Source of the DNA: Cytophagaceae bacterium UBA6715
GTDB lineage: Bacteria > Bacteroidota > Bacteroidia > Cytophagales > Spirosomataceae
Length of the DNA stretch: 13,683 nucleotides
Reading direction: 5' to 3'
Assembly (NCBI GenBank): GCA_002454335.1
Contig: DKIP01000012.1
Span: 15,679 to 29,361 of the forward strand
Positions 1 to 7,771 of the stretch are shown here, in pieces (position 1 is the stretch's first letter; every line of letters starts with the position of its first letter). The position numbers and the translations under genes are program-made. The notes beneath the pieces were generated by a model that had not been told where the DNA came from, did no database searches, and saw nothing but the letters and a program-made list of their open reading frames with translations.

Positions 1-2
1 AC

Positions 3-44
3 TCTTCACTCTTCACTCTTAGATCTTACCTCTTACCTCATTAG
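3..44. repeat. Tandem 7-base repeat abutting the yicC stop codon
   Basis: Six consecutive 7-base units can be read on the plus strand: TCTTCAC at 3-9 and 10-16, TCTTAGA at 17-23, TCTTACC at 24-30 and 31-37, and a degenerate TCATTAG at 38-44. Five of the six begin TCTT. The array has two sub-blocks (TCTTCAC-type and TCTTACC-type) joined by a unit that creates the palindrome AGATCT at 21-26. The last unit overlaps the yicC stop codon (41-43, complement), so the array starts where the gene ends. The window edge may cut the array, so its full length is unknown. It encodes no visible gene and forms no clear terminator hairpin. Its role is unknown. Confidence 0.85.
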
Positions 45-931
45 AGCACATTCGCCGTCTGCTCCTTAATCTTCTCCAACTCATCTTTCATGTTCACCAC
101 CAATCGCTGAATTTGTGAATCATTCGCTTTGGATCCGATCGTGTTAATTTCACGACCAATCTCTTGTGCCATAAAGTTGAGTTTCTTGCCATTTCCTTCG
201 GCAAGGATGTCGATGAAATAGCCCAAGTGGGTATTCAAACGAACCTTTTCTTCCGAGATATCGAATTTCTCGATGTAATATACGACCTCTTGCTCAAAGC
301 GATTTTGGTCGAAATCCTCATTCAATCCTAATTCTAAAAGTGACTTTTTCATCCGCTCACGGATGCCGGGCATACGTACCAAATCTTGTTCCGAAACTTG
401 TTGTAATCCTGTAGCAATGGACGCAATGTATTCTTTAAACTTGTCTTCGACAATTTTGCCTTCACGGGCTCGGAATTCTTTACACTCGGCTACGGCCTCT
501 TGGATAGCTTCATAAATGACTTGCCACAAAGCTTCAATTTCCGCTTCGTTCTCTTCTTTGGTCTCTTGTGAAATACTTGCTGGTACATTCAACGCCTGCA
601 AATACAAGGCTCCCTCGTCTACACTTGAAACGCCTAATTCTGTAGCTACACGCTTTAATTCTTCATAATACAAGGCAATCTGACCCTGAGGTAAGATGCT
701 CGCCTCACTGCCGTCATGATTTTTTTGAATCTGAACGCTTAACTCAATCTTGCCACGTTCCAATTGCTGCGTCAAGAAATTACGAATCTCAATTTCGCGT
801 GCTGAAATGGATTTTGGGAGTCGACAAAAAATATCAGTAAACTTTGAATTCAAGGTTTTTACCTCAACACGTATTTGTAAGTCTTGCGCCTCTTTTTGGG
901 ATTTCCCAAAACCGGTCATGGAATAAATCAT
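41..931 (-). CDS. yicC: YicC/YloC family endoribonuclease
   Basis: This 296-residue protein has the usual length and both end signatures of the YicC/YloC family. The N-terminus reads MIYSMTGFG, with an NSKF motif at residues 28-31. The C-terminus carries the conserved block FMAQEIGREINTIGSKA (253-269) and ends in ELEKIKEQ. A conserved acidic/His stretch (DISEEKVRLNTHL) lies at about 224-236. E. coli YicC and B. subtilis YloC are known as endoribonucleases, YicC being linked to small-RNA turnover; activity here is inferred from the family. The protein should be cytoplasmic. The start codon overlaps the stop of the upstream yfhO-like gene as ATGA (928-931), which fixes the start and suggests translational coupling. 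It is the last gene of the minus-strand run, and a heptamer repeat follows its stop. Confidence 0.95.
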   Translation of the reverse strand: MIYSMTGFGKSQKEAQDLQIRVEVKTLNSKFTDIFCRLPKSISAREIEIRNFLTQQLERGKIELSVQIQKNHDGSEASILPQGQIALYYEELKRVATELGVSSVDEGALYLQALNVPASISQETKEENEAEIEALWQVIYEAIQEAVAECKEFRAREGKIVEDKFKEYIASIATGLQQVSEQDLVRMPGIRERMKKSLLELGLNEDFDQNRFEQEVVYYIEKFDISEEKVRLNTHLGYFIDILAEGNGKKLNFMAQEIGREINTIGSKANDSQIQRLVVNMKDELEKIKEQTANVL

Positions 932-3375
932 GCGTCTGTTTTTGTTTGTTGTTTAATCGTCAGCCCGATGGCCAAAGCGATAAATATTAGTAAGCCGATG
1001 GATGCAATGCCATCCACTTTTTGGCCCATTTCAACGGAATATGGCTCAAATTTGAATTCGATGGTATGTTTTCCTGCAGGTACTACTAAGCTTCGTAAAA
1101 CATAGTTTGCACGTGCATGCTGAACTTCCTTGCCATCGATGTAAGCCTTCCAGTCTTTATTGCCACGGTAATAGATTTCGGAAAATACAGCTAATCCTGT
1201 TTTTGTCGAATTTGACGTATAAGTCAAATGATTCGGTTGGTAGGTTTGTAATTGAATTGACGAAACGGCTGAAGAATCCAACGCCACGGCACCAATAATC
1301 GCACGATCTTGCTCTTCTACAATTACCTGCGAAGCCGGATTGATGTTCTCAATGCCATTTAATGCTTCGTCCGCATTCTTTGCCCACTGAATCGATTGCA
1401 CAAACCAAGCATTTCCTAAAGCAGATGGATTGGTTTGAACAGCCGGCTGTCCCGCTGAATCCGCCACAATGATGTATTTCGTATTCAACATATTCAATAC
1501 GTTCATCTGGCCAGGATTACCTGCAAAATACTTCTCGATTAATTCTTGGTAACGACGCAATTTAGCCGCATGATAGCCACCCAAGGATTGGTGATAATAA
1601 CTCGTCGTCGCATCATTCATGAACGAAACCGTCGAGTTTAATACGCGGAATGTCCCATGATCGGCTAAGATTTGTTGGTCCACCGCCGTAGGCTGAATCT
1701 GTTCTTCCAAAGTGCTCTTTGATACAAAAGCCTCCTTTCCAAAATAGCGTTTGGCAACAGGAGTCAAGTCAAATATTCCCAACAAGACAATACCAATCAC
1801 CCAAATGGATTTTTTTACTTTCGCTAGACTCGCAAGATAAATCAAAGCTGCCCCCAAAAGAATAATAACCAAACTTCTAAACGCATCAGCTTGGAACAAA
1901 TCTATCCGATCCAATCGGATGCTATTCCATATGGCAGTATTTAAGGCTTGATCTTGTATAATGGCAGCTCCATCTTGTGCCCCTTTGAAATCGAAGAATA
2001 GATCCGGTAAAATTCCGAATAGTAAACACAAGCCGCCACTAAGGCCGACAGCATAAAGAAGTGGTTTCTTGATTTCAGCGAAGCTTGGTTTGTGTTTGCC
2101 CAACTGGATTAATCCCATCAGACCTAAACTCACCATTCCAAACTGCACAAACGATAAAACCATCGTAATCGCACGGAACTTATTGAACATCGGGATGTAA
2201 TCAAACCATACATAATTTAAAGGGAAATTCTTTCCCCAAGCCATCGTTAAAAACAAAATTGTGATGCCAAGCATCCACCATTTTTCGGCTGATTTGACAA
2301 AAAATACACCGAATAAAAACAAAAAGATCACCAAAGCACCCGCATACGCTGGACCTGCTGTATAGGACTGCTCTCCCCAATAAGTCGGTGCTTTTTCCAC
2401 AAATCCCAAGACCTGATCTTCCGGAAATCCTGCATCAACCATCGTTTTGTAGGTCGCAGATTTTGTCCCGCCCAAGTCCCCTTGTGAGGCTCCCCCTTTA
2501 AAATTGGGAATCAATAAGGTTCCCGTTTCGGATAATCCATAAGACCAATCAAAGGCATAACCACTGTCTAATCCATCTCCACGTTTGGCATTAGCCGCTA
2601 ATTCAGACTTTCCACGGGTTGTCTCTTTGGCATAATCATAGTTATTCCAAAGACGCATGCCGTGGGTTCCGATGGCTAAAATCAAACCGAGGCCCAACAA
2701 TAATCCACGGCTATACCAGTCGATTAAGGTCTTGTTTCGATAGGAGTGCACCAACATATACAGCTTGTAAGCCCCAATAATGAAGAATAAATAATAAGTA
2801 ATTTGCACGTGATTGGCATATAATTCCAAGGCCATTGCGAGCGCAAATACGGCCGCACCTAACCATTTGCGCGTTCCCCAACACATCCGAATCCCCGCAA
2901 GGACCATCGGTGCATAGGCAAGCGCTAACACTTTGGATGTATGTCCTGCTGGAATTATGACTAAATTATAGGTCGCAAAGGCATAAAATACGGATCCAGC
3001 AAAGCCTAATAGGGGCGAAGCGCCCATCGCCCACAAGAATAAATACATGCCTAATAATTGTAGCATGATTAAATTCACGGGTGTCGGGAATAAATTGGTA
3101 ATAAAACTTCCCAAATAACTGGAAAGGCTGTAAGGATAAGAACCCGAAATCTGATACGTAGGCATTCCCCCAAACATCGAGTTGGTCCACCAAGCATCCG
3201 TTCCCGTCGACTTATTAAATTGAATGCTCTCCTGTGCCGCCGCTTGAGCCTGCATAATATCATGTTGGATCAAAACTTTTCCTTGCAACACAGGGCCACA
3301 ATACAGAAAGGAAATAATGATAAATCCAATAATAACGAGTCCGTGAGGGACAAAGGAGCGCAAATCAATTTTCAT
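928..3375 (-). CDS. YfhO family polytopic membrane protein (putative GT-C-like)
   Basis: This 815-residue integral membrane protein matches the YfhO family in layout. One membrane segment lies near residues 12-30. It is followed by an extracytoplasmic loop with an Asp (D39 in QHDIMQ), then about a dozen more hydrophobic segments, a large soluble region (about 575-780) and a final C-terminal membrane segment near 790-808. Characteristic pieces include the WWTNSMFGGMPTYQ loop and, near the C-terminus, FSEIYYRGNKDWKAYIDG followed by VPAGKHTIEFKFEP. YfhO relatives in Firmicutes are implicated in glycosylating teichoic acids, and the fold resembles GT-C glycosyltransferases using lipid-linked sugars. 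The substrate in Bacteroidota is unknown, and an envelope glycosyl-transfer role is inference. It starts 5 nt after the FKBP stop and its TGA overlaps the yicC start. No frameshift or truncation is visible. Confidence 0.9.
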   Translation of the reverse strand: MKIDLRSFVPHGLVIIGFIIISFLYCGPVLQGKVLIQHDIMQAQAAAQESIQFNKSTGTDAWWTNSMFGGMPTYQISGSYPYSLSSYLGSFITNLFPTPVNLIMLQLLGMYLFLWAMGASPLLGFAGSVFYAFATYNLVIIPAGHTSKVLALAYAPMVLAGIRMCWGTRKWLGAAVFALAMALELYANHVQITYYLFFIIGAYKLYMLVHSYRNKTLIDWYSRGLLLGLGLILAIGTHGMRLWNNYDYAKETTRGKSELAANAKRGDGLDSGYAFDWSYGLSETGTLLIPNFKGGASQGDLGGTKSATYKTMVDAGFPEDQVLGFVEKAPTYWGEQSYTAGPAYAGALVIFLFLFGVFFVKSAEKWWMLGITILFLTMAWGKNFPLNYVWFDYIPMFNKFRAITMVLSFVQFGMVSLGLMGLIQLGKHKPSFAEIKKPLLYAVGLSGGLCLLFGILPDLFFDFKGAQDGAAIIQDQALNTAIWNSIRLDRIDLFQADAFRSLVIILLGAALIYLASLAKVKKSIWVIGIVLLGIFDLTPVAKRYFGKEAFVSKSTLEEQIQPTAVDQQILADHGTFRVLNSTVSFMNDATTSYYHQSLGGYHAAKLRRYQELIEKYFAGNPGQMNVLNMLNTKYIIVADSAGQPAVQTNPSALGNAWFVQSIQWAKNADEALNGIENINPASQVIVEEQDRAIIGAVALDSSAVSSIQLQTYQPNHLTYTSNSTKTGLAVFSEIYYRGNKDWKAYIDGKEVQHARANYVLRSLVVPAGKHTIEFKFEPYSVEMGQKVDGIASIGLLIFIALAIGLTIKQQTKTDA

Positions 3376-3380
3376 AAAAG

Positions 3381-3809
3381 CTATTGAATACTTACTAATT
3401 CTAATTCAAATGTTAAATCACGACCAGCCAATGGATGGTTAGCGTCTAAGGTTACATGTGTTTCCGTCAAATCCGTGATAACAACTTCCACAACATGACC
3501 ACCATCTTGGTGCATGCTTAACGAAGAACCTAATTCTAATTCAATGTGTGGAGGAATTTGAGCACGCTCAATCGTTACCGTATTTTCTGGTGAATGCTCC
3601 CCATAAGCCTCTGCTGCAGGAATTACAATCGTTTTTTTCTCACCAATAGTCATACCCGTAACACCATCATCGAATCCTTTGATCACCATTCCAGAACCTA
3701 ATTGAAATTCCAAAGGTGTACGTCCAACCGAAGAATCAAAAATTGAACCATCATCGTGTTTTCCAGTGTAATGTACGGCTACTTTATCGCCTGTTTTTGC
3801 AATAGACAT
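3381..3809 (-). CDS. SlyD-like FKBP-type peptidyl-prolyl cis-trans isomerase
   Basis: From the ATG chosen here the protein has 142 residues. It begins MSIAKTGDKVAVHYTGK, the typical first strand of SlyD-type FKBPs. The FKBP half includes DGSIFDSS (20-27), GMVIKGFDDGVTGM (40-53) and IPAAEAYGE (63-71). An insert-in-flap chaperone-type segment spans about 72-120. The protein closes with the SlyD signature NHPLAGRDLTFELELVSI (124-141). It lacks the His/Cys-rich metal-binding tail of E. coli SlyD, so nickel delivery is unlikely. The family isomerises X-Pro bonds and acts as a foldase in the cytoplasm. A GTG at 3833 would add eight residues but would overlap a small upstream ORF and does not fit family N-termini. 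The ATG at 3809 lies 10 nt after that ORF's stop. The yfhO-like gene starts 5 nt downstream. Confidence 0.92.
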   Translation of the reverse strand: MSIAKTGDKVAVHYTGKHDDGSIFDSSVGRTPLEFQLGSGMVIKGFDDGVTGMTIGEKKTIVIPAAEAYGEHSPENTVTIERAQIPPHIELELGSSLSMHQDGGHVVEVVITDLTETHVTLDANHPLAGRDLTFELELVSIQ

Positions 3810-3819
3810 GTTGTTAAAA

Positions 3820-3924
3820 TTAATCCTGCTCACACAATTGCGCCCAGGCAGTAAATAAATTGATTTCTTTTTCTAAGCTCAAAAGCCTATCCTTCAAAGT
3901 TCGGGATTTTTTTTGCTTTTTCAT
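3820..3924 (-). CDS. Small ORF, 34 aa, between TPR lipoprotein and FKBP genes
   Basis: A short open frame fills the only gap in this operon. It starts with ATG three bases after the TAG of the TPR lipoprotein gene and ends with TAA 10 nt before the FKBP ATG. The peptide begins MKKQKKSRTLKDRLLSLEKE and ends AWAQLCEQD. It is strongly basic at first, then looks like an amphipathic helix with a regular leucine/isoleucine pattern, and has no signal peptide or membrane segment. I do not recognise a family. The spacing is what a real operon gene would show, and no obvious Shine-Dalgarno is present, which is normal here. It could be a small regulatory or binding peptide, or only a coupling ORF that carries ribosomes from the lipoprotein gene to the FKBP gene. 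Chance is possible at this length. Confidence 0.5.
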   Translation of the reverse strand: MKKQKKSRTLKDRLLSLEKEINLFTAWAQLCEQD

Positions 3925-3927
3925 ACC

Positions 3928-4428
3928 CTATTCAGGCCGCTTTATGCTCCTGCAATAAATATTTAGATAGCCTAAAGATAAGGTGTCTCCCAAATCAGCC
4001 GCATACTGAAAGTCATAGCAAGCATCTGTCACATTCCCGATGCTCATTAATTTAATCCCGCGATTAAAATAAGCCTCAGCGTAGTACGGGTAGAGGGAAA
4101 TCGTTTTGGAATAATCCGAAATCGCACCTTTCTCATTTCCCATTTTCGATTTGAAATAAGCACGGTAAAAATAGTAGTCGGCATGATCATCTTCCAAGCG
4201 TATCGCCCGGGTGATATCAGCCACGGCTCCTGTATAATTCTCTTGAAATCCCCGACAAATTCCGCGCGTAAACAGAATTTGAGGATGTTTCGGGTATTTG
4301 GCATGCGCGAGTGTCAGCAGCTCTGTGGCCTCTTGAAATTTTCCTTCTTGAATTTTAGTCAAGCCCAAATTGTAATCGATCATACAACCGCTCAACAAAA
4401 AACAAGTTAATATAATCAGGTATTTCAT
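3928..4428 (-). CDS. TPR-repeat lipoprotein
   Basis: This 166-residue protein has a lipoprotein signal peptide: a short basic start (MK), a hydrophobic core, and the lipobox LLSGC with Cys15 as the predicted acylated residue. The mature part is almost wholly tetratricopeptide-like helical pairs at about 20-48, 50-82, 84-115 and 117-149. TPR consensus is clear in ILFTRGICRGFQENYTGAV and AEAYFNRGIKLMSIGN. TPR proteins act as protein-binding scaffolds; the partner cannot be read from sequence. It should sit in the cell envelope facing the periplasm. Its ATG shares one base with the mutS2 stop (TAATG), so the two are likely translationally coupled although one product is cytoplasmic and the other exported. 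The start is firm because of the signal peptide and the overlap. Confidence 0.88.
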   Translation of the reverse strand: MKYLIILTCFLLSGCMIDYNLGLTKIQEGKFQEATELLTLAHAKYPKHPQILFTRGICRGFQENYTGAVADITRAIRLEDDHADYYFYRAYFKSKMGNEKGAISDYSKTISLYPYYAEAYFNRGIKLMSIGNVTDACYDFQYAADLGDTLSLGYLNIYCRSIKRPE

Positions 4429-6863
4429 TATTTAAACGTTACAATGGATATTCCCGCACCTCCGCGATCGGCATGTTCATCTTGTACCATTTTGATCTCA
4501 CGGTAGCGTTTTAATTGCTCTTTGACCAAATTGCGCAAAATACCATCGCCTTTGCCATGTAAAATACGAACCTCAGGTACACCGAGTAAAAGCGCATCAT
4601 TCATGTATTGATCCAAAATCACATAAACTTCCTCACCACGTTTACCACGTACATCGAGCGTCAATCCAAAATGGGCCATTCGATCATTCATGTCGATGCC
4701 ACGCATGGCTGTGCGTGCCGACTTTTCCGCTTTAGGCGCTTTAACTTGTTCTAATCGGTTTAATTTAATCGTTGTGCGGATTCCGCCTAAGGCTACAACA
4801 GCATCTTTGCCTTTTAGTTCCATCACTTCACCAATCGCACCTTCACCATCCGCTTGTTTAATGGCTACCCATGAGCCTACGGCAATAGGTCCGTTGATGG
4901 TAGCTTTTTGTGGAGGAGTAGAAGGAGTTATGGGTGTCTGAACTTTTAATTTCTTCTCGGAAAATTCATTGAGGCCTTTTCGGATTTCCTTGGTCACCTC
5001 TTTTTCAGCGGATTTTTCCTTGATTTCTCGAATGGTTTGTTCGATTTTCTGATTGGCATCTTTGATCAATTGCTTGGCTTCTGCCTTGGCTTGATTAAGC
5101 AAACGTTTTTGCTCTTCTTCCAAATGATTCTTCAGACTCGCATATTGCTCTTTGATACTTTCAGCTTGTGCTAATTGAACGGCTAAACTCGTATTTTTGG
5201 CCTCCCAAATCTGCTTCTCCGTCTCCGTTTCCATCAATAACTTATCGAAATCCACTTGGTTTTTACCCAGTTTTTTTCGTGCATTTTCAATGATTTGATT
5301 TGGTAGGCCTATTTTTTGCGCAATCTCAAAAGCAAAAGAACTACCGGGTTTCCCCATGTCCAAAATGAACTGTGGTTCTAAATGGGTCGTATCGTAACGC
5401 ATTGCCGCATTGAATAAACCTTGCTTGCGATCCGCTAAACTTTTCAGATTACCAAAGTGGGTATTAATCGCTCCGTATGAACCTTTGTCGGCAAGTTTCT
5501 CTAAGATCGATTCCGCAATGGCTCCTCCCAAAGAAGGCTCTGTTCCTGTTCCGAATTCGTCAACCAATAAAAGTGTTTTCTCCTGTGCATGTGCTAGAAA
5601 ATAACGCATATTGCTTAAGTGAGAGGAATAGGTACTTAATTCATTTTCGAGATTTTGCTCATCGCCCATATCCAAAAAGATTTGGTCGAAAAAGCCCATG
5701 GTTGATCCTTCCTTTAAAGGAACTAAGCAACCGGCTTGGAATAAATATTGCAATAAGCCGATCGTACTCAAAGTCACCGATTTACCCCCGGCATTGGGTC
5801 CTGAGACGACCATGATGCGTTTTTGGTCATCCAAGGTGATGTCCAAAGCCTTGATTTTTTTACCAATTTTAGCAAGCGATTCTTCTAAGATTGGATGTCG
5901 TGCGCCTTTCCATTCCACCCAAGGTTTGGATTTTACATGAGGCAATATGGCATCGTGTTCGATGGCCCATACGGCTTTGGCACGAACAAAATCAATGATT
6001 CCGAGCCATTGATACCAGGCAGTCAACATGGGAACCATCGGGCGTACTCGATCGGATAATCGTGAGAGAATTTGAATAATCTCGCGTCTTTCTGCGGATT
6101 CCAATGACTTTATCTCATTGTTCAAAACCAAGGCATCTGCTGGTTCTAAATAAACGGTTTTTCCGGTGTCCGACTCATCCTGCACAAAACCTTTAATTTT
6201 GCGCTTATGTTCTGCAGCTAATGGAATCACCATCCGACCATTCCGTAGCGTCAACGAAAAATCCTTGCTGACCCAGCCCTCTTTGTATGCCTGTTGAATA
6301 TAGGAGTCTAATTTTTTACGTAGGTTTTGCTCTTCCGCAAAGCGCTTTCTTCTCAAATCACCTAGCGCGGCTGAGGCCGTTTCCTTGATTTGACCATTGA
6401 TGTCAAATACGCGGTCTAACTCCTGTACGATGGGAATTATTTGTCGGAAATTAGCTCCTTGCTCTTCTTCTTTGTTGAGGTAATTTTGTGTGATTTTTGC
6501 TATTTCGGGGTATTTTCCCGTATCGATGTTTGCGAAAAATCGAATGACTTGGTAGAGTATATCCAACCCTCGATGCCAATCCCGCCACTCTTCTGGTGCT
6601 AAATAATGACCTTCTAGTGTCAAAGGTGCAAACCATGGACGTAGGTCAAAATAATCTTGTTGGGGCCATTCACCCCCATGCTCCGCCATGATTTGTTTCA
6701 TCTCATGTACCTGTTCTACCCATTGCTTGACAACGGGAAAACGGGTGGAGAATTTCATTTTGGAGGCATATTCCACACCCATTGGACTTAAACAAGCCGC
6801 TTGGATGTGTTCCTTAATCTGATGGAACCCTAGTTTTTCAGCAATGTTTTCGGGGTAATTCAT
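4428..6863 (-). CDS. mutS2: MutS2 family ATPase/endonuclease with Smr domain
   Basis: From the ATG at 6863 the protein has 811 residues, normal for MutS2. In order it has an N-terminal MutS core/lever region (about 1-320), an ATPase domain with Walker A GPNAGGKS (355-362) and Walker B LLLVDEFGTGTEP (431-443), a long charged coiled coil (about 540-640), a small KOW-like beta segment (about 658-705) and a C-terminal Smr domain (735-811) with LDVRG (736-740) and HGKGDG (769-774). Like other MutS2 proteins it lacks the mismatch-recognition domain of MutS. MutS2 proteins have been linked to suppressing recombination and, in B. subtilis, to splitting collided ribosomes; which applies here is not shown. 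An ATG at 6932 would add 23 residues but lies deep in the upstream gene. The chosen ATG overlaps that gene's TGA as ATGA (6860-6863) and starts with the family-like MNYPENIAEKLGF. Confidence 0.95.
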   Translation of the reverse strand: MNYPENIAEKLGFHQIKEHIQAACLSPMGVEYASKMKFSTRFPVVKQWVEQVHEMKQIMAEHGGEWPQQDYFDLRPWFAPLTLEGHYLAPEEWRDWHRGLDILYQVIRFFANIDTGKYPEIAKITQNYLNKEEEQGANFRQIIPIVQELDRVFDINGQIKETASAALGDLRRKRFAEEQNLRKKLDSYIQQAYKEGWVSKDFSLTLRNGRMVIPLAAEHKRKIKGFVQDESDTGKTVYLEPADALVLNNEIKSLESAERREIIQILSRLSDRVRPMVPMLTAWYQWLGIIDFVRAKAVWAIEHDAILPHVKSKPWVEWKGARHPILEESLAKIGKKIKALDITLDDQKRIMVVSGPNAGGKSVTLSTIGLLQYLFQAGCLVPLKEGSTMGFFDQIFLDMGDEQNLENELSTYSSHLSNMRYFLAHAQEKTLLLVDEFGTGTEPSLGGAIAESILEKLADKGSYGAINTHFGNLKSLADRKQGLFNAAMRYDTTHLEPQFILDMGKPGSSFAFEIAQKIGLPNQIIENARKKLGKNQVDFDKLLMETETEKQIWEAKNTSLAVQLAQAESIKEQYASLKNHLEEEQKRLLNQAKAEAKQLIKDANQKIEQTIREIKEKSAEKEVTKEIRKGLNEFSEKKLKVQTPITPSTPPQKATINGPIAVGSWVAIKQADGEGAIGEVMELKGKDAVVALGGIRTTIKLNRLEQVKAPKAEKSARTAMRGIDMNDRMAHFGLTLDVRGKRGEEVYVILDQYMNDALLLGVPEVRILHGKGDGILRNLVKEQLKRYREIKMVQDEHADRGGAGISIVTFK

Positions 6864-7768
6864 AGCTGATAATGGTTTTTTATTTTGTCGATGAGCGCGT
6901 CGTTGATTTTCCAATAACTTTCTGTGGTCCAACCTGCTATATGCGGGCTGAATAGGGTCATAGGATGTGAGGAAATTTGATCAAATAGCATTTTTTCTGT
7001 AGCTGTCCATGTGGCCAATTTCTCATTGGGTAACACGTCTAATGCTAAACCACGTAATTTTCCACTCGATAATCCTGCAGCTAAAGCTTCCAAAGAACAA
7101 ACACTCCCACGAGAACTATTAATCAAAACGATCGGTTTTTTAAATTGATCAATAAATGCCGAATCAACCATTTCCTTCGTTTCGTCCGTTAAGGGAACGT
7201 GTAAACTTAGGATGTCGGCTTGCTCGAATATATCCTCCAATCCATGAGTCGCTGGCGCATATTTGTCATAGGCCAACATATTCATATCGAAACCTTGCAG
7301 TTTCTTGGCTAGGCTTTGACCCATATTTCCATAGCCGATGATACCTAAGGTCTTGCCTTGTAATTCCCAGCCTCGATTTCCTTCGCGGTCCCAGATTCCA
7401 TGGCGAACTTGTGCATCTGCTATATTGATTTTCCGAGCTAGCGTGATTAATTGGCCGATGACATGTTCTGCCACGGCATCTCGATTACCTTCATTGGCAC
7501 TAAAAACGGCGATATGATTCGCTGAACAATAAGCCTCGTCGATCAAATCCAAGCCGGCTCCGGCACGTGCAATGAATTCTAAAGTAGATCCGTGTAGTTC
7601 ATTAGCCCCGAGTGACATTTTTGAACGAAGTACTAGTCCTTGATAGTCTGTTAATTTCACCTTATTCGGGTGAATTTGGGGTTGTTCATCTACTTCAAAG
7701 CCTATGGAACGTAAATCCGAAGCTAGGGATGGGTGAACTTCATCAATGATCAGGACCTTTTTTGCCAT
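6860..7768 (-). CDS. D-2-hydroxyacid dehydrogenase (SerA/PdxB-like), NAD-dependent
   Basis: This 302-residue protein belongs to the D-isomer-specific 2-hydroxyacid dehydrogenase family. The Rossmann motif GYGNMG lies at 145-150, with Asp168 at the end of the second strand, favouring NAD over NADP. The catalytic trio is intact: Arg220 (NSSRGS), Glu249 (LDVLPNEK) and His276 (SPHIAGW). It is the short form, with no C-terminal ACT domain as in serine-feedback-regulated SerA and no room for the dimerisation domain of classical PdxB. On sequence alone it is closest in style to 3-phosphoglycerate dehydrogenases. Because it follows pdxA by 3 nt, erythronate-4-phosphate dehydrogenation (the PdxB step) is an alternative. 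PdxB and SerA are homologous and their pathways share SerC, so the substrate cannot be settled here. Its TGA overlaps the mutS2 start. Confidence 0.88.
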   Translation of the reverse strand: MAKKVLIIDEVHPSLASDLRSIGFEVDEQPQIHPNKVKLTDYQGLVLRSKMSLGANELHGSTLEFIARAGAGLDLIDEAYCSANHIAVFSANEGNRDAVAEHVIGQLITLARKINIADAQVRHGIWDREGNRGWELQGKTLGIIGYGNMGQSLAKKLQGFDMNMLAYDKYAPATHGLEDIFEQADILSLHVPLTDETKEMVDSAFIDQFKKPIVLINSSRGSVCSLEALAAGLSSGKLRGLALDVLPNEKLATWTATEKMLFDQISSHPMTLFSPHIAGWTTESYWKINDALIDKIKNHYQL

Positions 7769-7771
7769 ATA

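Noticed and set aside
3810..3833. A GTG start for the FKBP gene giving eight extra residues
   Set aside because: The extension is not typical of the family and would overlap the end of the small ORF, whereas the ATG at 3809 yields the canonical SlyD-like N-terminus.
6864..6932. A 23-residue N-terminal extension of MutS2 from an upstream ATG
   Set aside because: It lies wholly inside the dehydrogenase gene, and its residues do not match the MutS2 N-terminus. The ATGA overlap at 6860-6863 gives a natural start.
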